A DNA stretch of 54,121 nt from positions 1-54,121 of the forward strand of contig JBMYYR010000005.1 in assembly GCA_049609625.1 (NCBI GenBank), in the 5' to 3' direction. The notes below the pieces were generated by a model. That model was not told where the DNA came from, made no database searches, and worked only from the letters and a program-made list of their open reading frames with translations. The position numbers were made by a program, and so were the translations under genes. The DNA is from JBMYYR01 sp049609625. GTDB taxonomy: Bacteria > Bacteroidota > Bacteroidia > Flavobacteriales > CAJXXR01. Numbering within the stretch: position 1 is the first letter of the stretch; every line of letters begins with the position of its first letter. Below, piece by piece: positions 46,501 through 53,009 of the stretch.

Positions 46501-48392
46501 GCATTCAATTCTCAGATTCATCAGAGCAATCGCCAACCAGCTACCTCTGGACGTTTGAAAACGGAACTCCAGCCACATCTTCAGACGCAGACCCTTTGGT
46601 AACCTACACAACGGCAGGCGAATTTGATGTCCAGTTAATTGTGAGCAATTCAAACGGCTCGGATACACTTTTGGCCGAACAACTCATCACGGTTTTTGAT
46701 ACCTTAATGTATAGCCTAAGTGTTCCTACTACAGACCCTTTGGCTTGCCAAGACTCAGCCTTAGTGTACATTACTCCAGACGACCTTTCGGCTAATTACA
46801 CCTTCGCATGGCTTGATGATGCCAATGCCACTTTGAGCGAAAATGACAGCTTATATATTTATGAATCAGGAACATACACCTATATCGTTGGCGACACCAA
46901 TGGCTGTGAGTCTACGGGTAATTTTGAACTTTTTCTGAGTGATTTGGAAATCAGTTTCAACATCACAAATGCCCAGTGTGCTGGCTTAGACAATGGTCAA
47001 CTTGTAGCAAACCTAACAGGCGGTACCGATCCAATAAGCTACGAATGGTCGGACACGGCCATTACAACCGAAGGCACACTAACCCAAACCGACTTACCAC
47101 CTGGCGATTATACCCTGACCGTAACCGATGGCAATGGTTGTGTAACGGAAGCAACAGCAACAGTGGGCGCCAACCTAAGCTTAGATTTTAGTGTCGAAGT
47201 CATTCCCGGAACTTGTGCCGGAGTAGACGACGCTACAATAAACTCAAGCGTCTCGGGAGGTACGGCACCTTATAGTTACGATTGGAGCTTTTTGGGCGAA
47301 GACGGACAGTTTTTACCTAATCAAGACACCGTACAGCTTGTGCCAGGCGGAACGCATTGGGTTGTTGTTCAGGATTTTAACGGATGCGAACACTACCAAG
47401 AATTTACAGTTGATGATGGCTACGCTTATGATTTAGATATTGTGGTTCAGCATGAATATTGCGAAAATGCCTCAGATGGTTCTATCTACGTAACACCAGT
47501 TGGCGGCGTTGCACCCTACACCTTCTTTTGGAACAATAGCCTCGGGACAGATAGCTTTTTGGAAAACATTTCGGGCGCGCTCTACACAATAGAAGTTACC
47601 GATTCTAATGGTTGTGTGTCGCACGAAACCATTAATGTTGAAACCATATCAGAATTTACAACCAGCGTAGATATTATCAATGAAAATTGTAAAGATGCCG
47701 AAGACGGTGTCATTAGCATCCAATCTATATCGGGTGGTGTTGGTCCATTTGAAGTTGAATGGTTAAACATTGACAATGAAGGCTTTGAGGCCGATAGTTT
47801 GGGGCAGGGCGATTACTATATTTCTATTACAGGAACGGACGGCTGTAGCCGAATAGATACCTTGACTGTACAGCTCGAAACGCCTTTAAATTCATTATTT
47901 TCGGCTTCGTCTGGCTTAGTGGCTCTGGATACCGACCCAACGGTAGAATTTTTCAATCTATCAACCGGTGCTTTGTCGTATTCGTGGAGCTTTGGAGACG
48001 GAAATTATTCCACCGAAGAAAATCCGACACATACCTACACTCAGGCAGGATCGCATTTTGTTACCCTAACGGTGTTTAATGGCTTTTGCTCTGAAGAATA
48101 CACCTTTGAAATTACGGTTCTCAACTTCATTGGACTTGAAGAAAACAATCAAAACTTCTTTAGTCTTTCCGAAAACCCAACCGCTGGCGTGTTTGAGCTC
48201 AGCCTAACAAACACAGCCATTTCTTCTAGCTTTTTTGAACTTTATGATGCCACAGGGCGACAAGTTCACAAACAAATGATCGCAAATACCACCACAAAAG
48301 TAGATGTGAGCCATCTTGCTCAGGGACACTACGTACTTGTGTTAGCGAATGACGAAGGCAAAATTGCAAAAGAAAAGTTGATTATAGAGTAA
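43578..48392 (+). CDS. Giant T9SS-secreted surface protein with BNR/sortilin-like, PKD and SprB repeats
   Basis: Has 1604 residues from ATG 43578, where a clean signal peptide begins (MSIRSIFLSS, ending SSTAQ); an upstream ATG at 43530 adds 16 residues that spoil it. Domain order: BNR/Vps10-like repeats (about 125-730; recurrent STDGG or SSDAGSTW turns), a beta-rich section (about 750-950), PKD domain (about 958-1040), four SprB repeats (about 1124-1434; each with C-G/D, PYS/PYT-W and NGC), a second PKD (about 1440-1515; YSWSFGDG) and a type A T9SS sorting domain (about 1525-1604). Probably an adhesin or binding protein on the cell surface; SprB in F. johnsoniae is a gliding adhesin, but this protein is a different composite. 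Confidence 0.9.
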   Translation: MSIRSIFLSSFILFSALSSTAQEWKKQMAKGAPYHQIVSSFNTEWGNKRYEKHQGFKPFYRFKTFWENRLDRQGHYISRQTIMSNHDNYMASFALPAATGNEDAGFWRTEGPFDHTNTDSWSHGQGRVNVVVEDPNDINTIYVGAPDGGLWRSSDAGSTWEPLIDNFSRLGISDIVIDFDNSQNIYIATGDADGGDAPAIGIWKSTDGGLTWAESGDINASKIYKIEMDPDNAQRLVAATNSGIFRTEDGGTSWIEVYADAARDIQFAKGQNNPLVFALSLNDNELYRSTDHGATWNNIVIDAGLDFGPSRLDVTPADSTVVYVVASADDNQYAGTYKSSDAGLTFNQVHNIATDDLYNGSGQSWYDLDIAVSETDANTLMVGVLNLWRSVDGGLSWTQINNWSTTTQASYTHADIHFLKWHGNHLYCGSDGGIYKSTNNGDVFTDLTAGLPIGQFYDLDVFEDDPSYMAGGLQDNGGYYYDGAWKNYYGADGMTQVFNAEDSSQVYGMIQNGNLYRSSNFGQTNQGLGNPMDGAWVTPMEWDKAGEQVVAGFNQLYTYTDAGGWTAISTTVFPSNLKYIELYKGELDTLVFADNSNLYRSTDGGVTETDLTANLPVGFFGSIQDIELDDTDAQHFFVLKANAVFETTDGGTSFTNLTDNLPSTHFNDIEMDQSQTNKSLYLATDVAVHYYNTTIDDWVPYNTNLPAVVVTDIEILEDFDAVRIATYGRGIYASRLADQIIHKHDAQLLSAGFGVDTLCSAADLELNYEFKNRAWDTITSLNIQVFVDAMEVENTTWTGELHPFQKVTGTTNPISLTAGSHTYQAVLSQPNGQTDAFQPNDTIEGTLFIDAGVDESTLILELNLDNFSEETGWSLEDDNGMTIDSALIGDYAGMDFEQIIKRFCLADGCYTLTIDDAFGDFSGLITLTETPNTELFNLQNNFTAPLEFDFCLPFTTDLPIAKFAANDSTICYGESIQFSDSSEQSPTSYLWTFENGTPATSSDADPLVTYTTAGEFDVQLIVSNSNGSDTLLAEQLITVFDTLMYSLSVPTTDPLACQDSALVYITPDDLSANYTFAWLDDANATLSENDSLYIYESGTYTYIVGDTNGCESTGNFELFLSDLEISFNITNAQCAGLDNGQLVANLTGGTDPISYEWSDTAITTEGTLTQTDLPPGDYTLTVTDGNGCVTEATATVGANLSLDFSVEVIPGTCAGVDDATINSSVSGGTAPYSYDWSFLGEDGQFLPNQDTVQLVPGGTHWVVVQDFNGCEHYQEFTVDDGYAYDLDIVVQHEYCENASDGSIYVTPVGGVAPYTFFWNNSLGTDSFLENISGALYTIEVTDSNGCVSHETINVETISEFTTSVDIINENCKDAEDGVISIQSISGGVGPFEVEWLNIDNEGFEADSLGQGDYYISITGTDGCSRIDTLTVQLETPLNSLFSASSGLVALDTDPTVEFFNLSTGALSYSWSFGDGNYSTEENPTHTYTQAGSHFVTLTVFNGFCSEEYTFEITVLNFIGLEENNQNFFSLSENPTAGVFELSLTNTAISSSFFELYDATGRQVHKQMIANTTTKVDVSHLAQGHYVLVLANDEGKIAKEKLIIE

Positions 48393-48411
48393 CTTACTGA
48401 TTTTACAAATC

Positions 48412-48458
48412 AAAAAAAAGGCAGTTTCTGATGACGTTCAGAACTGCCTTTTTTTTGT
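48412..48458. terminator. Bidirectional terminator after the SprB-repeat gene
   Basis: A-run followed by GGCAGTTTCTG (48420-48430), an 8-nt loop, CAGAACTGCC (48439-48448) and a T-run to 48458. It lies between convergent genes and suits both strands. Confidence 0.88.
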
Positions 48459-48519
48459 TTAAATCTATTTTGATGAGTATATCAAGCTGAGCGATACACC
48501 GCCTGAGCTTGATTCGCCT

Positions 48520-48927
48520 CTAGCGTTGAATATGAACAGATTCTGCAATAATATGTTTTTCTGTTGCGTCATATTTTCCTGAAACAATCGCCCGACGGCC
48601 TCGAATAAACTTTGGCAAAGCCTGCACATGATCGCACAAAATAAATAATTCCTCACCTTTTGGGTTTTTCAACGAAATCCAACGTCCTGGCTTCCCAGAA
48701 GTTTCCGATAGAATTTCACCTTCCAAAGTAAAATGTTTTTGATCTGTATAGTTTAATAAATCCTGAAAAGATTCCATACTAAACACGGTATCGTTTTGGA
48801 ACGCCTCGCCGAACGTAAAGTAGTGTTCAAAATCGACGGTTGGGGTTAAGGTTTTGAACTCAGGAGTGGAATCGCAAGAAGCAAGACCTAAACTTAGAGC
48901 CAAAAGACACAAAGCAATTTTTTTCAT
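48520..48927 (-). CDS. Small lipoprotein, possibly with an OB-like fold (DUF4920-like)
   Basis: The 135 residues start with a lipoprotein signal ending in GLASC. The rest is a single small domain: HFTLEGEILSETSGKPGRWISLKNPKGEELFILC and GRRAIVSGKYD, laid out like the short OB-fold proteins annotated as DUF4920 in Flavobacteriia. The match is by general pattern only, so the family is tentative. It may be tethered to a membrane. It is convergent with the SprB-repeat gene and divergent from dnaK; no functional link is evident. Confidence 0.7.
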   Translation of the reverse strand: MKKIALCLLALSLGLASCDSTPEFKTLTPTVDFEHYFTFGEAFQNDTVFSMESFQDLLNYTDQKHFTLEGEILSETSGKPGRWISLKNPKGEELFILCDHVQALPKFIRGRRAIVSGKYDATEKHIIAESVHIQR

Positions 48928-49142
48928 CTGATGTTGTTTTAATTTAATTGTGAAAACATAAAAATTTGAATCGACAAAGCTACACTTTTCTCTAAACCCA
49001 AAATTATAGATCAGCTAAAAGCTTGACGAAAACATCTTCGATGTGTCAGTAAAAAGACTCTCAGAAAATCAAAATCGGAAAAAATGTCAGGTAAATTTTG
49101 GAAATTAGTCTTATTGACAGTCGAAATGAAGATTGGAAGCCA

Positions 49143-49157
49143 TGGCACAACATTTGA
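49143..49157 (+). promoter_or_regulatory. Sigma-54-like -24/-12 promoter of dnaK
   Basis: TGGCAC (49143-49148), 5 nt, then TTGA (49154-49157), compared with the sigma-54 consensus TGGCAC-N5-TTGC. Only the final C is replaced by A. Transcription would begin near 49169, leaving about 42 nt before the dnaK ATG. Upstream there are three TGTCA-type blocks: TGTCA at 49044 and 49085 and TGACA at 49115. No CIRCE element is visible. Confidence 0.5.
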
Positions 49158-49210
49158 CTTTAGGCGATTGTTCAGAAAAAAACTATGTATAACCAGTAAA
49201 CAACAATACA

Positions 49211-51100
49211 ATGAGTAAAATAATAGGAATTGACTTAGGAACCACAAACTCGTGTGTTTCGGTGATGGAAGGAAACGAACCTACGGTAATTGCGAACAGC
49301 GAAGGACGTAGAACCACGCCATCAATGATTGCCTTTGTAGATGGAGGCGAAATTAAAGTTGGAGATGCTGCCAAAAGACAAGCCATCACCAACCCAACAA
49401 AAACCATCTATTCTATTAAGCGTTTTATGGGTGAATCTTTTGACAATGTAACAAAAGAAATCTCAAACGTACCTTATAAAGTAGTGAAAGGCGACAACAA
49501 CACAGCACGTGTTGACATCGACGGAAAACTTTATACACCACAAGAACTTTCGGCAATGACACTTCAAAAAATGAAGAAAACCGCCGAGGATTATTTAGGA
49601 ACTTCAGTAAGCGAAGCTGTTATTACAGTACCAGCTTATTTCAACGATGCCCAAAGACAAGCGACCAAAGAAGCTGGTGAAATTGCAGGATTAAAAGTTC
49701 GTCGAATCATCAACGAACCAACCGCAGCTGCTTTAGCTTATGGTTTGGATAAGAAAAATGAAGACCGAACGATTGCCGTTTTCGACCTTGGAGGTGGAAC
49801 ATTCGATATTTCGATTCTTGAACTTGGCGATGGCGTTTTTGAAGTAAAATCGACAAATGGAGATACGCATTTGGGTGGAGATGACTTTGACCAAGTGATT
49901 ATCGATTGGTTGGCTGCTGAGTTCAAATCAGCTGAAAACATGGATCTTAAACAAGACCCAATGGCACTTCAGCGTTTGAAAGAAGCTGCTGAGAAAGCAA
50001 AAGTTGAACTTTCGTCTTCTACTCAAACAGAAATCAATTTGCCATACATCACGGCAACAGCTTCGGGACCAAAACACTTAGTGAAAACCTTGACACGTTC
50101 TAAATTTGAGCAATTAGCTGACAGTTTAATTCAACGTTCGATTGAGCCTTGTAGAAAAGCGATGGATGATGCCGGATTGAGCAACAGCGACATCGACGAA
50201 GTGATTTTAGTTGGTGGATCGACTCGTATTCCAGCGATTCAAGACGTGGTTAAAAAATTCTTCGGAAAAGACCCTTCAAAAGGTGTAAACCCTGATGAAG
50301 TTGTTGCAATAGGTGCGGCTGTTCAAGGTGGTATATTCCAGGGTGACGTAAATGATGTGTTATTACTTGATGTTACTCCACTTTCTTTAGGTATCGAAAC
50401 AATGGGTGGTGTGATGACGAAGCTCATTGAAGCCAACACAACGATTCCGACAAACAAATCTCAGGTGTTTTCTACGGCTGCCGACAATCAGCCAGCGGTT
50501 GATATTCACGTCCTTCAAGGTGAACGCTCGATGGCAAATGACAACAAAACAATTGGTAGATTCCAATTAGCTGACATTCCGCCAGCACGCCGAGGAGAGC
50601 CACAAATTGAAGTTGCTTTTGATATTGATGCCAACGGTATTTTGAAAGTTACAGCAAAAGATCAGAAAACAGGAAAAGAGCAACATATTAAGATAGAAGC
50701 GTCTTCTGGATTGTCTGATGCGGACATCGAACGTATGAAGGCGGAAGCGGAAGCGAATGCAGATGCGGATTTGAAAGCCAAAGAATCTGCCGACAAAATA
50801 AACCAAGCCGACCAGACGATTTTCCAAACCGAAAAACAACTGGAAGAGCATGGAGATAAATTGCCAGAAGATCAAAAATCGGCCATAGAAACAGCTCTTG
50901 AGGAATTGAAAAAAGCCCACGCTGCCAAAGACGTCGCTTTGATTGACCCAGCGCTCGAAACGCTAAACAAACTCCTTCAAGACATGTCGCAAGCTATGCA
51001 AAACCAACAAGGTGGCGCCGCCGGAGACCAAGCATCAGAACCAACTGCAGATGCAGGAACAGAAGATGTGCAAGATGTAGATTTTGAAGAAGTGAAGTAA
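49211..51100 (+). CDS. dnaK: Molecular chaperone DnaK (Hsp70)
   Basis: ATP-dependent chaperone for folding and for protection from heat stress. Has 629 residues. The nucleotide-binding domain starts with MSKIIGIDLGTTNSCV and includes VFDLGGGTFDIS and ILVGGSTRIPAIQ; the interdomain linker DVLLLDVTPLSLGIET is intact. Then come the substrate-binding domain and the helical lid, and the C-terminus ends in the conserved acidic DVDFEEVK. Not linked to grpE or dnaJ here. Followed by a strong terminator. Confidence 0.99.
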   Translation: MSKIIGIDLGTTNSCVSVMEGNEPTVIANSEGRRTTPSMIAFVDGGEIKVGDAAKRQAITNPTKTIYSIKRFMGESFDNVTKEISNVPYKVVKGDNNTARVDIDGKLYTPQELSAMTLQKMKKTAEDYLGTSVSEAVITVPAYFNDAQRQATKEAGEIAGLKVRRIINEPTAAALAYGLDKKNEDRTIAVFDLGGGTFDISILELGDGVFEVKSTNGDTHLGGDDFDQVIIDWLAAEFKSAENMDLKQDPMALQRLKEAAEKAKVELSSSTQTEINLPYITATASGPKHLVKTLTRSKFEQLADSLIQRSIEPCRKAMDDAGLSNSDIDEVILVGGSTRIPAIQDVVKKFFGKDPSKGVNPDEVVAIGAAVQGGIFQGDVNDVLLLDVTPLSLGIETMGGVMTKLIEANTTIPTNKSQVFSTAADNQPAVDIHVLQGERSMANDNKTIGRFQLADIPPARRGEPQIEVAFDIDANGILKVTAKDQKTGKEQHIKIEASSGLSDADIERMKAEAEANADADLKAKESADKINQADQTIFQTEKQLEEHGDKLPEDQKSAIETALEELKKAHAAKDVALIDPALETLNKLLQDMSQAMQNQQGGAAGDQASEPTADAGTEDVQDVDFEEVK

Positions 51101-51132
51101 TTGCGATTAATATCCATTACTAAATTGACTAT

Positions 51133-51168
51133 AAAAAGCAGTAAACTAATCGTTTACTGCTTTTTTTT
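51133..51168 (+). terminator. Rho-independent terminator of dnaK
   Basis: AGCAGTAAAC (51137-51146) and its exact reverse complement (51152-51161) with a 5-nt loop, preceded by an A-run and followed by eight T residues. It lies 33 bp after the dnaK stop. Confidence 0.9.
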
Positions 51169-51366
51169 GTTGAAAACATTTACTTTAACACTACTTTGTT
51201 TTTAAATAGTGATGCGGCTAGGATTCATTTTAAAAACAATCTGATTTTTTAAGCATTGCTATGAAGAGAAAAATCAAATTATTTTGAAAACGGAAATTCT
51301 ACATAGATTCGCAATGTATTGATAGTCAGTTTTATAAAGTAATTTTCATAAATAATTAAATAATTT

Positions 51367-51393
51367 GTCCCGAAAATAGATATTATTCGGGAC
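51367..51393 (+). promoter_or_regulatory. Distal operator palindrome of the abiE operon
   Basis: GTCCCGAA (51367-51374) and TTCGGGAC (51386-51393) are exact reverse complements. The outer form GTCCC-N17-GGGAC spans 27 bp and is the same as in the proximal site. AbiEi antitoxins of studied systems bind inverted repeats upstream of their gene. Confidence 0.72.
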
Positions 51394-51419
51394 GAATATT
51401 TCGTTAAAAACACATATAA

Positions 51420-51446
51420 GTCCCATTTATTTACTATTTTTGGGAC
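51420..51446 (+). promoter_or_regulatory. Proximal operator palindrome of the abiE operon
   Basis: GTCCCA (51420-51425) and TGGGAC (51441-51446) give the same GTCCC-N17-GGGAC form over 27 bp, 53 bp downstream of the distal site, i.e. about five helical turns. The right arm ends one base before the ATG at 51448. It overlaps a TAnnTTTG element (TATTTTTG, 51435-51442), so bound antitoxin would cover the promoter. Confidence 0.7.
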
Positions 51447-51447
51447 A

Positions 51448-52029
51448 ATGTTAGATTTAATGACCATAGAAAAAGAAATTAATAAAGGAGAAATCTTCTT
51501 TATCTCAGATTTTACTGAACTTGGTAATTATGAAGCTGTGCGAAAATCTCTGCAACGTCTTACAAAAGACAATAGTATTAAACGCATTGCAAAAGGAATC
51601 TATTTTTTACCTAAAGAACATAAATTTCTAGGCATCATCTATCCTCACGCAGAACAAATAGCGAAAGCAATAGCAAAGCGTGACAAGGCAAGAATAATAG
51701 CTACAGGTTCTACTGCTTTAAATTTGTTAGGTTTATCTACTCAAATTCCGTTGAAAGTTGTGTTCTTAACAGATGGTTCAGCAAGAAAAATAAAAGTCGG
51801 AAACCAAACAATTCAGTTTAAAAAAACAAATCCAAAAAATCTTAGTATTAAGCACCGGCTATCTAATCTTGTAATACAAGCATTAAAAGAAATTGGAGAG
51901 AAAAATGTAACAGAAGAACAGGTTCAAAAAATACAGACGATAATTGAAGAAAGTCAGGAACGAAATATTATCAATGAAAATTTGAAAAATGCTCCTGTTT
52001 GGATTCAAAAAATAATGATAAATAAATGA
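51448..52029 (+). CDS. AbiEi-type antitoxin (DUF6088 family)
   Basis: Antitoxin and probable autorepressor of a type IV AbiE toxin-antitoxin system; 193 residues. N-terminal winged-helix domain (about 1-60; FISDFTELGNYEAVRKSLQRLTKDNSIKRIAKGIYF, read in pieces), then the AbiEi C-terminal domain (ARIIATGSTALNLLGLSTQIPLKVVFLTDG). The start could be ATG 51448 or ATG 51460; the former leaves almost no leader after the -7 element. Its stop overlaps the toxin start by 4 bp. Codon use appears more AT-rich than in dnaK upstream. Confidence 0.9.
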   Translation: MLDLMTIEKEINKGEIFFISDFTELGNYEAVRKSLQRLTKDNSIKRIAKGIYFLPKEHKFLGIIYPHAEQIAKAIAKRDKARIIATGSTALNLLGLSTQIPLKVVFLTDGSARKIKVGNQTIQFKKTNPKNLSIKHRLSNLVIQALKEIGEKNVTEEQVQKIQTIIEESQERNIINENLKNAPVWIQKIMINK

Positions 52030-53009
52030 ATAACTGGTTAAAATTATCAAAAGAAGAGCAAATAGAATTGTTTACCCAAATTGGTGTAAAAACAAATCTA
52101 CCACTCCAGGCAGTTGAAAAAGATGCTTGGATAACGTTAATGCTACGCATGATTTTTACTTCAAACTTAGCCAATCATTTAATATTTAAAGGTGGAACTT
52201 CATTAAGTAAAGCTTTTGATTTGATTCATCGATTTTCGGAAGATATTGATTTAGGAATTGACAGAAAGCACTTAGGGTTTGCAGGAGATTTATCTAAAGG
52301 GCAAATTCGAAAATTAAGAAGAACTTGCCACACATTTGTTTCTACTGATTTATCTGAAACACTTCAAAAACAATTAACTGCCTACGGTATTGATGCTAGT
52401 TTGTATGAGATAGTTGTTGAAAATACGCAAGTATCTGACCAAGACCCAGAAACGATTAAAGTCAATTATCAATCACTATTTGAAGATGTATCTTATCTTC
52501 CTAAAAGAGTATTAATAGAAGTTAGTGCAAGGTCATTAATAGAACCAAATCAAGAAGTTGCCCTAAAATCAATGATTGATGAACAGTATCCAGAAACAAA
52601 TTTTGCAGAACAGGAGTTTACGGTAAATACAACCAATCCTCAAAAAACATTTTTGGAAAAACTGATTTTATTGCATGAAGAATTTCAAAAGCCAATAGAA
52701 AAAATCAGGTATCTACGAATGTCAAGACATTTTTATGATATAGGACAAATATTAAATTCTGAATACGGACAAAATGCTTTAAAAAACACTGACCTTTTTG
52801 AAGGTATTATAGCTCACAGAAGCGTTCTAACACCAATGAAAACAACCAACTATGAAGTATTGACCTTAAAAAACCTCAATATAATACCACCAGATGCGTT
52901 ACTTGAAGAGTACAGATCTGATTATAAAGAGATGCAAAACAGCATGATACATGGCGAATCGCTTGATTTTGATACGCTACTTGAAACAATAATAAACGAA
53001 TTGAAATAA
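52026..53009 (+). CDS. AbiEii/AbiGii-type nucleotidyltransferase toxin
   Basis: Toxin of the AbiE pair; 327 residues. The nucleotidyltransferase motifs are at residues 55-78: KGGTSLSKAF followed by SEDIDLGID, giving the G-T/S plus D73-x-D75 metal-binding pair. Known AbiEii-family proteins are nucleotidyltransferases; characterised relatives (MenT) modify tRNA. Joined to the antitoxin by a 4-bp overlap and to hsdM by a TAAATG junction, so all three genes are translated from one mRNA. Confidence 0.92.
   Translation: MNNWLKLSKEEQIELFTQIGVKTNLPLQAVEKDAWITLMLRMIFTSNLANHLIFKGGTSLSKAFDLIHRFSEDIDLGIDRKHLGFAGDLSKGQIRKLRRTCHTFVSTDLSETLQKQLTAYGIDASLYEIVVENTQVSDQDPETIKVNYQSLFEDVSYLPKRVLIEVSARSLIEPNQEVALKSMIDEQYPETNFAEQEFTVNTTNPQKTFLEKLILLHEEFQKPIEKIRYLRMSRHFYDIGQILNSEYGQNALKNTDLFEGIIAHRSVLTPMKTTNYEVLTLKNLNIIPPDALLEEYRSDYKEMQNSMIHGESLDFDTLLETIINELK

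Larger units (their letters stand above)
51101..51447. other. Intergenic region between dnaK and the defence genes
   Basis: This 347-bp gap holds the dnaK terminator, then an AT-rich stretch (about 51170-51360) in which I see no gene, tRNA or repeat that would mark an integration event, then two AbiE-type palindromes (51367-51393, 51420-51446). It is probably where the acquired island begins. Confidence 0.6.

Noticed and set aside
46950..47880. DNA repeat array in the SprB region
   Set aside because: The repeats are visible at protein level only; the DNA has diverged, so no recent tandem duplication is claimed.
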